The translations under genes and the position numbers were made by a program. From contig NYXF01000006.1 in the NCBI GenBank assembly GCA_002685455.1, forward strand, positions 1-5,934: a stretch of DNA of 5,934 nucleotides. Direction: 5' to 3'. The notes beneath the pieces were generated by a model, which saw only the letters and a list, made by a program, of their open reading frames with translations, was not told where the DNA came from and searched no databases. This DNA is from Porticoccus sp. (GTDB taxonomy: Bacteria; Pseudomonadota; Gammaproteobacteria; Pseudomonadales; Porticoccaceae). Shown piece by piece: positions 1-5,549 of the stretch (positions within the stretch are counted from its first letter, which is position 1; the number at the start of each line of letters is the position of its first letter).

Positions 1-13
1 AGAGGTATTGGTC

Positions 14-95
14 AGTAGAAAATAAAAAATTTCTATTTTTATATTTATTAAATAATTTTTAGTTTGATTTTATTTTTTCTACTAAATTTTTTTTT
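14..95 (+). terminator. Possible hairpin with T-run at left edge
   Basis: The segment at 14-27 (AGTAGAAAATAAAA) is nearly the reverse complement of 68-83, with a 2-nt insertion in the right arm, a loop of about 40 nt, and a run of T following at about 86-95. On the plus strand this has the order of a rho-independent terminator, which would serve a plus-strand gene ending near or before position 1. A short plus-strand reading frame (3-62, ending in TAG) is open from the left edge and contains RYWSVEN; it could be the tail of such a gene but is too short to call. The stem has almost no G+C and the loop is long, so chance in AT-rich DNA is a serious alternative. Confidence 0.2.
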
Positions 96-98
96 CAA

Positions 99-414
99 TT
101 ATAGTAGTTTTAATTTATCTATTTTTTTTTGGATCAATAAATCCAAAATACCAAAACTACCACCTCAACTTAAAAAATTGTTTTCACCAATGTCAGTGTT
201 AGTTGGAGTTAAATAACAAAAAACTTAAATCTCTATCTCTCTTCTTAACTTTCGCAAACTTAATTTTAAAATTAAATTTCTCATAATAATTATTTTTTAA
301 AACTTTATTATTTGTAACTTTAAATCTAGGTGTAAAACTAATCATTTCTTTAATTGCAATGAATAGATCTTTTAAAATTTTTTAATATCAATTATCAATT
401 TTTAAAACTGACAT
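99..414 (-). pseudogene. Probable decayed gene, unidentified product
   Basis: No intact gene lies here, but the minus strand reads like broken coding sequence. One frame is open for 60 codons (381 down to 202) and includes MISFTPRFK and KKRDRDLSF before a TAA at 199-201. A second frame takes over at about 224 with YLTPTNTDIGENNFLS, meets TGA at 165-167, and continues with GGSFGILDLLIQKKIDKLKL to a TAA at 99-101. A frameshift near the T-run around 215-222 and a TGG-to-TGA change would join these into one chain of about 100 residues. Upstream, an ATG at 412-414, 11 nt past the isomerase stop, gives MSVLKIDN and then hits TGA (388-390) and TAA (382-384). I do not recognise the family. The alternative is AT-rich non-coding DNA with chance open frames, or a real small protein starting at an internal ATG. 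Confidence 0.35.
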
Positions 415-425
415 TGCATTTGTTT

Positions 426-971
426 TTAAAATTTTGATTTAGCTATAAAATCCACAATTAATAAAAGCCAAGTGTGATGTGTCATTTCTATTATATTATA
501 ATTTTCACTATCTAACCATAAGTTTACATGACCAATTTTTCCTACTTTGTTATTTTTTTTAAACCCTGTTAACGTAACAACCTTACATCCAATTCTTTTG
601 GCAAACTTCGCACCATTTATAATATTTTTTGACTCTCCACTGCTACTTATACAGATCAATAAATCGTTTTTATCTGCGTAAGAGTCAATTGCTTGTTTTA
701 CCCAATTTTCATATCCATAATCATTTGCAAAACAAGTAAGTAAATCTGCTTCATTAAAATTTACTGCACGAATTTTGCACATTTTAGTTAAATCAACACT
801 TACATGGCTAGCCATAGCAGCACTACCTCCATTACCAACGATAATCACTTTTCTTTTCTTTTTTTTTACTTCATTAAGGAATTTAATTATCTTAAGAAAA
901 CTTTTATAATCATAGTCATGCAGATGGTTGTAAAACTTTTGCAGGTAGTTTTTTATGTATATATTACTCAT
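426..971 (-). CDS. gmhA: GmhA-like SIS-domain sugar-phosphate isomerase
   Basis: 181 aa, the usual size for sedoheptulose 7-phosphate isomerases, which make D-glycero-D-manno-heptose 7-phosphate in the cytoplasm for surface heptose synthesis. The SIS fold is clear: GNGGSAAMASH (46-56) is the phosphate-loop region, ANDYGYENW (82-90) matches the NDFGF region of GmhA, and ISSSGES (108-114) plus VVTLTG (131-136) are the second sugar-phosphate site. His56 aligns with the E. coli GmhA metal ligand His61. However, Asp60 stands where Glu65 is expected, and in the C-terminal helix Glu162 and Leu170 stand where Gln172 and His180 are expected by my hand alignment, so metal dependence or substrate may differ. 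It begins 27 nt after the HldE-like gene, so the two are probably one transcript. The ATG has no recognisable Shine-Dalgarno site. The SIS family call is firm; the heptose substrate is inferred from sequence and neighbour. Confidence 0.85.
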   Translation of the reverse strand: MSNIYIKNYLQKFYNHLHDYDYKSFLKIIKFLNEVKKKKRKVIIVGNGGSAAMASHVSVDLTKMCKIRAVNFNEADLLTCFANDYGYENWVKQAIDSYADKNDLLICISSSGESKNIINGAKFAKRIGCKVVTLTGFKKNNKVGKIGHVNLWLDSENYNIIEMTHHTWLLLIVDFIAKSKF

Positions 972-998
972 TATATTTAAGCATTTTTATAGTTTATT

Positions 999-2507
999 TT
1001 ATTTGAACATAAACTCTAAATCTCTCTTTATTTCACTTTTTTTCACAGAATAACTATTTCCAAGATTATCGATGACCTTTGAAGATGCTAAAGATGCTAT
1101 CAATAAAGATATTTTTGGGTTTATTTTATTTTTTAGAAGAATACTCAAAATTGCTAACATAGAATCTCCTGCTCCTATTTTGTCAATAGGTCTTGAATTA
1201 AACGATGGACAAAAATATTTATTCTTTTTGTTGTCATATAACATTGATCCACTAATACCTTTAGTAATTACCAAAAATTTTATTTTATTCTCCCTAACAT
1301 ATTTTTTTGCTATAATATCAATATTACTTTCTTTATCTCTTAATTCACTTCTTAACTCTCCCTCATTTATACATATTAAATCAAATTTTTTTAAATGCTT
1401 AAGTGTATGAAATGATGGATTGTTAGAGTTTTTTTGTGCCATACCACAAATAAATTTTTTAGATTTCTTAATTTTAATTAAAGAGTTTAAATCAAAAAAA
1501 TTATTAGAATAATCGGCAACTATAATAATTTCATGACTTAATATAAACTTGCTTAAGTTTCTGTTTAATAATTTATAAAAATTCTCATTTCTTAAATTGG
1601 GTAATGTATAAGATCCAAACAGTTTATATTTAGTTAAGTCATCTATAAATCTTGTTTTAATTGAAGTTTCACTTTTTTTTGACAACAAAATAGGAACATG
1701 TTTAATATTTGGTTTTAGTTTCTCCTTTAATAAATTTTTGATTTTGTAATTAAAACTTAGATCAGAAATTAAAGTAATACTTTTTACAAAATCAGATAAA
1801 TGATTTGCGATTATTGAAGAACCTCCAATATAAAATTCGTCTTTTATTTTTTTAAAAACCATATGAGGCTCTTTTCCAGATTTACCCAAAACTTCACCAA
1901 ATACATAATTATCAATAACCAAATCTCCAACGACTAAAACTTTATCTTTGCTAAATTTATCAAGAGATTTAGATATTAAACTAAAATTAGTTTCTTTTTT
2001 TATTTGGCTTAAAAAATTTTTCTGCTGGTTATTTAATGCCAAACCATATTCATTTATTATTTTTGATGAACTAAATTTTTTTTCATTTGTGTAAATTATT
2101 TTACCATTATTTTTCTTTACTGCAGATTTTTCCAAATATATTTTTTTTGTTTTATCTAGAAAATTATTCTTATAATCTTGACCTTTAAAATAATAATTTG
2201 GTTTAATTAAGTTGATGCTATCAACGGCACTATCACCTTTTGCAATAAAAGCATCATCAATAAAGTTTATATTCTTTAAAAAATTTAGACGTTCATTTTC
2301 ATTATGAATTGGCCTTTTGGGTCCCTTTTTAATGTATTTGTCTGAAGTAATTGAAACAATCAAATAATCACATGCTTTTTTTGCAGCTTCAAAATGCAGA
2401 ACATGTCCATAGTGTAGAAGATCAAATACACCATGACAAAGTCCAATTACTTTATTTTTTTTTTTTAAAAATTTTGTTTTATTTTTCAAATTAATATTAT
2501 TTTTCAT
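999..2507 (-). CDS. hldE: HldE-like bifunctional nucleotidylyltransferase/PfkB kinase, reversed domains
   Basis: 502 aa with two domains. Residues about 18-150 are a cytidylyltransferase-fold nucleotidylyltransferase: GVFDLLHYGH (26-35) carries the HxGH nucleotide-binding motif, RPIHNENERL (65-74) the following conserved stretch, and FSSSK (145-149) the ISSxK-type motif. Residues about 187-500 are a PfkB/ribokinase-family kinase resembling the HldE heptose kinase: GDLVIDNYVFG (194-204), GGSSIIANHL (228-237), TRFID (286-290 region), ADYS (331-334), NEGE (381-384, the NxxE metal motif), TKGISGS (415-421) and GAGD (445-448) with Asp448 the likely catalytic base. E. coli HldE has the kinase first and the nucleotidylyltransferase second; here the order is swapped. 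Expected role: phosphorylate a heptose 7-phosphate at C1 and later load heptose 1-phosphate onto a nucleotide. Substrate and nucleotide (ADP, CDP or GDP) cannot be read from sequence. First gene of the minus-strand pair; ATG without Shine-Dalgarno. Confidence 0.88.
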   Translation of the reverse strand: MKNNINLKNKTKFLKKKNKVIGLCHGVFDLLHYGHVLHFEAAKKACDYLIVSITSDKYIKKGPKRPIHNENERLNFLKNINFIDDAFIAKGDSAVDSINLIKPNYYFKGQDYKNNFLDKTKKIYLEKSAVKKNNGKIIYTNEKKFSSSKIINEYGLALNNQQKNFLSQIKKETNFSLISKSLDKFSKDKVLVVGDLVIDNYVFGEVLGKSGKEPHMVFKKIKDEFYIGGSSIIANHLSDFVKSITLISDLSFNYKIKNLLKEKLKPNIKHVPILLSKKSETSIKTRFIDDLTKYKLFGSYTLPNLRNENFYKLLNRNLSKFILSHEIIIVADYSNNFFDLNSLIKIKKSKKFICGMAQKNSNNPSFHTLKHLKKFDLICINEGELRSELRDKESNIDIIAKKYVRENKIKFLVITKGISGSMLYDNKKNKYFCPSFNSRPIDKIGAGDSMLAILSILLKNKINPKISLLIASLASSKVIDNLGNSYSVKKSEIKRDLEFMFK

Positions 2508-2580
2508 AAAATTATACTGATGTTAGTGTATTAAATCTTTTTTTAAAGTAATTTTACACTATAAAGCATTTATAATAATA
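2508..2580. promoter_or_regulatory. Divergent promoter region between hldE-like and SDR genes
   Basis: This 73-bp gap must drive both divergent gene pairs. A perfect TATAAT lies 3 nt before the minus-strand ATG (2511-2516) and another lies 4 nt before the plus-strand ATG (2571-2576). If these are -10 boxes, transcription would begin at or just inside the start codons and the mRNAs would be nearly leaderless, which agrees with the absence of Shine-Dalgarno sites at both genes. Alternatively, TACACT (4 of 6 matches to TATAAT) upstream of each could be the -10, giving leaders of roughly 15 nt. No convincing TTGACA-type -35 box is seen for either direction. Confidence 0.5.
2524..2561. repeat. Mirror-image TAGTGTA / TACACTA elements
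   Basis: TAGTGTA at 2524-2530 is the exact reverse complement of TACACTA at 2555-2561, separated by 24 nt, in the middle of the divergent intergenic region. Read towards its own gene, each copy precedes a TATAAT: TACACTA, then 7 nt (minus strand) or 9 nt (plus strand), then TATAAT. The repeat may be a shared promoter element or the two half-sites of a regulator that controls both pairs together. At 7 bp, coincidence is possible, though these are among the few G/C-containing words in the gap. Confidence 0.4.
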
Positions 2581-3573
2581 ATGAAAAAAGTTTTAATCAT
2601 AGGTAGCAATTCTTTTGCTGGATCAAATTTTATTGATTTTCTTTTAAAGAAGAAATTAAAAGTTTTTGGTGTTTCAAGAAATAAAGAAGCTCAAAATGTC
2701 TACCTAAAGTATAAAAATAATAAATATTTCAAAAATTTTCAATTTTATAAAATTGATTTAAACAAAGATGAAGATTTGAAAAAACTGTTTAAAATAATTA
2801 AAAATTATCAAATTAAGTATATAGTTAACTTTGCAGCACAAGGTATGGTTGCAGAAAGTTGGATAAATCCACAAGACTGGTATCTCACAAATGTAGTTTC
2901 AAATTCTAAATTAATTAATAATTTATCAAAACTTAAAATTAAAAAATATTTAAACTTTAGTACTCCTGAAGTTTACGGTCATACTTCAAAGCTTATAAAA
3001 GAAACTAATGTGTTTAAACCAACAACACCTTATGCAATTTCCAGGACAGCGCAAGATCTTAATCTTCTCGCGTACTATAAAAATAATAATTTTCCTGTTG
3101 TGTTTACTAGAGCTGCAAATATATACGGTCCATATCAACAAAGTTATAGAATTGTTCCCAAAACTATAATTTCAATTTTAACAAACAAAAGAATACCCAT
3201 ACATGGAAAAGGAGACACTTTAAGATCTTTTATTTATATGGATGATGTTTCAAGAGCCTTATTTAAAATTTTATTTGATAAAAAAAATATTGGAGAAACT
3301 TTTCATTTATCATCTAAAAAGTTTATAAGTATTTTTGAATTAGTACAAATGATTAACAAAATTATGGAAGTTAAAAATAAAAATATGTTTTTTACAAAAG
3401 AGAGAGATGGAAAAGATTTGAAGTACACACTAAACTCAGATAAATTAAGAAAAATGTATTCTTGGTCTGAAAAAACTAAGTTAGATAATGGAATAAAAGA
3501 AACAATAAATTGGATAAAAAAAAATATTAATTATTTTAATAAAGTGCCCTTAAACTATATACATAAAAAATGA
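2581..3573 (+). CDS. NAD(P)-dependent sugar-nucleotide dehydratase/epimerase (extended SDR)
   Basis: 330 aa, normal for extended SDR enzymes of the RmlB/GDP-mannose 4,6-dehydratase type, which act on NDP-sugars in the cytoplasm. The Rossmann N-terminus is GSNSFAG (8-14), where the middle glycine of GxxGxxG is Ser11. NFAAQ (83-87) is the usual post-beta-4 region. Catalytic region: FSTPEVYG (126-133) with Thr128 and Glu130, the Thr-x-Glu dehydratase pattern, and Tyr151 in YAISR (151-155). The residue four after the tyrosine, normally lysine, is Arg155 (AGG). RAANIYGPYQQ (177-187) and RSFIYMDDVSRA (215-226) match the dehydratase substrate-binding segments. First gene of the plus-strand pair; its TGA overlaps the next gene's ATG. 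A 4,6-dehydratase is the best guess from Thr-x-Glu, but an epimerase is possible. The preceding TATAAT ends 4 nt before the ATG, and no Shine-Dalgarno site is seen. Confidence 0.85.
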   Translation: MKKVLIIGSNSFAGSNFIDFLLKKKLKVFGVSRNKEAQNVYLKYKNNKYFKNFQFYKIDLNKDEDLKKLFKIIKNYQIKYIVNFAAQGMVAESWINPQDWYLTNVVSNSKLINNLSKLKIKKYLNFSTPEVYGHTSKLIKETNVFKPTTPYAISRTAQDLNLLAYYKNNNFPVVFTRAANIYGPYQQSYRIVPKTIISILTNKRIPIHGKGDTLRSFIYMDDVSRALFKILFDKKNIGETFHLSSKKFISIFELVQMINKIMEVKNKNMFFTKERDGKDLKYTLNSDKLRKMYSWSEKTKLDNGIKETINWIKKNINYFNKVPLNYIHKK

Positions 3574-4511
3574 ACATATTAATTTTAGGTGGAGGTGGGT
3601 ATGTTGGTACTCCTCTCACTACAAAATTGCTAGAGAACAAAAAAAATAAAATAACCGTAGTTGATACCTTTTGGTTTGGCAATTATTTAACAGGAAATAA
3701 AAGATTAAAAATTATAAAAAAAGATATAAGAGAAACAGATATTAAATGGTTTAGAAAAATAGATTGCATCATTCACCTAGCTAATATAGCAAATGATCCT
3801 GCTGTAGATTTAAATCCAAATTTATCTTGGGATGTGAATGTTATAACAGCTATTAAAATTATGAATTTTGCAATAAAATGCAAAGTTAAAAAATTTATTT
3901 TTGCCAGTTCAGGTAGTGTTTATGGGGTAAAGAGAGAGAAAAAAGTTACAGAAGACTTAGATTTAGTTCCAATATCAGTTTATAACAAAACAAAAATGAT
4001 AGCTGAAAGAATTTTTCTAAGCTTTAAAGATAAATTAATAATAAATTGTATAAGACCAGCTACTGTTTGTGGAATTTCTCCTAGAATGAGATTTGACGTT
4101 TCAGTGAACCTTTTAACAATACAGGCAATCAAAAAAAAACAAATTACAGTTTTTGGTGGAAATCAAGTTAGACCCAATATTCATATTAAAGATATGATTA
4201 ATTTATATGAATTCTTAATCAAAAAAAACTTACCATCTGGGTTTTATAATGCTGGATTTGAAAATTTAAAGATAATTAAAATAGCAAAAATGATCCAAAA
4301 AAAGTTAAATGTTAAAATAAAAATAATCAAATCTAATGATCCAAGATCATATAGGCAAGATTCTAGTAAATTATTAAAGTTGGGTTTTAAGCCAAAGTTT
4401 GGTGTAAATGATGCAATAAATGAAATAATTAATTTAAATGATAAAAAAAAGATAAAAGTTAGCCCGAATAATTTTACCGTTAAATGGATGAAGAAGTTAA
4501 AGATAAAGTAA
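3570..4511 (+). CDS. NAD-dependent nucleotide-sugar epimerase (extended SDR)
   Basis: 313 aa extended SDR with textbook motifs: GGGGYVG (7-13) as the NAD-binding GxxGxxG, HLANIANDPA (69-78), SSGSVYG (113-119) with the catalytic serine, and YNKTK (138-142) giving an intact YxxxK with Tyr138 and Lys142. RPATVCG (162-168), RPNIHIKDM (201-209) and NAGFEN (227-232) are the substrate-side segments typical of NDP-sugar epimerases, and DPRSYRQDSSKL (257-268) is the C-terminal signature region. It lacks the Thr-x-Glu dehydratase pattern of its upstream neighbour, so epimerase or reductase is more likely than dehydratase. Its ATG overlaps the upstream TGA (ATGA), so translation is probably coupled; no Shine-Dalgarno site is needed or seen. 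The two SDRs probably act in sequence on one activated sugar, perhaps the product of the HldE-like enzyme transcribed from the same intergenic region. Substrate is not determinable here. Confidence 0.87.
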   Translation: MNILILGGGGYVGTPLTTKLLENKKNKITVVDTFWFGNYLTGNKRLKIIKKDIRETDIKWFRKIDCIIHLANIANDPAVDLNPNLSWDVNVITAIKIMNFAIKCKVKKFIFASSGSVYGVKREKKVTEDLDLVPISVYNKTKMIAERIFLSFKDKLIINCIRPATVCGISPRMRFDVSVNLLTIQAIKKKQITVFGGNQVRPNIHIKDMINLYEFLIKKNLPSGFYNAGFENLKIIKIAKMIQKKLNVKIKIIKSNDPRSYRQDSSKLLKLGFKPKFGVNDAINEIINLNDKKKIKVSPNNFTVKWMKKLKIK

Positions 4512-4544
4512 ATGTGTAATTTAATTTAAATTTAAATTTAGATT
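4512..4544. terminator. AT-only palindrome between convergent genes
   Basis: The 33-bp gap between the plus-strand epimerase and the minus-strand dehydrogenase contains a perfect 16-bp palindrome (4523-4538, AATTTAAATTTAAATT) made only of A and T. Its location between convergent stops suits a shared bidirectional terminator, but with no G/C pairs and no hairpin loop of its own it would form a weak structure. It may simply be low-complexity sequence built from AAATTT repeats. Confidence 0.25.
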
Positions 4545-5549
4545 TTAAAATTTTATTAGAGCTCTATTTATCTCACCTGACATAACTTTTTTAAATGCTT
4601 TATTTATCTCTTTTAATTTAAATATTGAAATTTTTCCATGAAGTGAAAATACGTTTTTTTTATTAAAATAATTAAAAATTTTATTTATATCATAATCCAG
4701 TTTACAGCTACCTCCCCAGCTTCCAAAAATTTTCTTACCACTTATTAAATCATGAGGGTTTAATTTTATCTTTTTTTTGTTGTTCGGATGTGAAGCAAAT
4801 ATTAACTTGCCTTTTTTTTTTATTAAATTAAAAGCTCTTTCAATCATTTCTGAGCTTCCTGAAGTTTCAATGCAAAAATCAAAATAATCTTTGTAAAGAA
4901 TTATTTTATTACTTGGTATAAAATTAACATTAAACTTGCTCAAAAATTTATTTTTTTTTTTATTTTTTTCAAATATATAAATCTGAGGCTTTTTTAATTT
5001 TAAAGCTAGTAATGCTGCCAATCCAACACCTCCAACTCCGATTAAACAAACTTTATGTTTCGACTTAATTTCATTTAATTGTTTTATAACAATGCCGGCT
5101 CCAGTAGGAGTTGCACAACCATACAATACAGCCTCTATTTTGGACATTTTCTTAGGTTTTAGAAAAACTCTGTTTTCAGAAACAATTGCCATAGAGGAAA
5201 AAGTAGAAATTGGTCCAAAATTAATTTTACAATTCTTATCATCGGTTAATTTAAAGCCTCCATAATCTAATCCTTTACCTTTTATCCAGCTCAAAATTAC
5301 TTCATCATTAATAGAAACTTTTTTAACTTTTTTCCCAATACGAATTACTTTGCCAGAAGCTTCATGCCCAAAGGCATGAGGTAAAAAATTATCTTTTCCT
5401 CTATGACCCAAATATTCCATTATCTGTGATCCACAAATTCCAGCATAAGATATTTTTACTAAAACCTGATCTTCCCTCAAATTAGTAGGAGCTACAAATT
5501 TACTAATTTTTATTTTTTTAAATTTAGTGAGAACTGCTGCTTCAAACAT
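4545..5549 (-). CDS. Zinc-dependent medium-chain alcohol dehydrogenase
   Basis: 334 aa medium-chain dehydrogenase/reductase that would interconvert an alcohol and an aldehyde or ketone with NAD(P). The catalytic zinc triad is complete: Cys39 in GICGS (37-41), His62-Glu63 in GHEASG (61-66), and Cys145 in GCATPTGAG (144-152). GVGGVG (171-176) is the Rossmann nucleotide loop, followed by an acidic residue, Glu194, which favours NAD. The GSWGG segment (276-280) is typical of this family's C-terminal part. The four-cysteine structural zinc lobe of classical alcohol dehydrogenases is absent; only Cys107 lies in that region. I start the gene at the ATG at 5549, not an in-frame ATG 21 nt upstream, because MFEAAVL is the expected family N-terminus, a good Shine-Dalgarno site sits 8 nt before it, and the upstream TAA overlaps it (TAATG). 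The coupling with the E1-beta-like gene implies a shared pathway step. Substrate unknown. Confidence 0.9.
   Translation of the reverse strand: MFEAAVLTKFKKIKISKFVAPTNLREDQVLVKISYAGICGSQIMEYLGHRGKDNFLPHAFGHEASGKVIRIGKKVKKVSINDEVILSWIKGKGLDYGGFKLTDDKNCKINFGPISTFSSMAIVSENRVFLKPKKMSKIEAVLYGCATPTGAGIVIKQLNEIKSKHKVCLIGVGGVGLAALLALKLKKPQIYIFEKNKKKNKFLSKFNVNFIPSNKIILYKDYFDFCIETSGSSEMIERAFNLIKKKGKLIFASHPNNKKKIKLNPHDLISGKKIFGSWGGSCKLDYDINKIFNYFNKKNVFSLHGKISIFKLKEINKAFKKVMSGEINRALIKF

Noticed and set aside
61..130. Many long poly-T/poly-A tracts as regulatory signals
   Set aside because: Homopolymer runs of this size recur throughout the window, including inside genes as lysine and phenylalanine codons, so they carry no specific signal alone.
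165..167. TGA read as tryptophan (alternative genetic code), which would partly rescue the 99-414 frame
   Set aside because: All the tryptophans I checked in the intact genes use TGG and none contains an in-frame TGA; in such AT-rich DNA a TGA-Trp code would show many TGA codons. A frameshift would still be needed.
1072..1410. Plus-strand open frame of 112 codons
   Set aside because: It lies wholly antisense inside the kinase domain of the HldE-like gene, whose motifs are clear; its hydrophobic low-complexity translation is what an antisense frame of AT-rich coding DNA gives.
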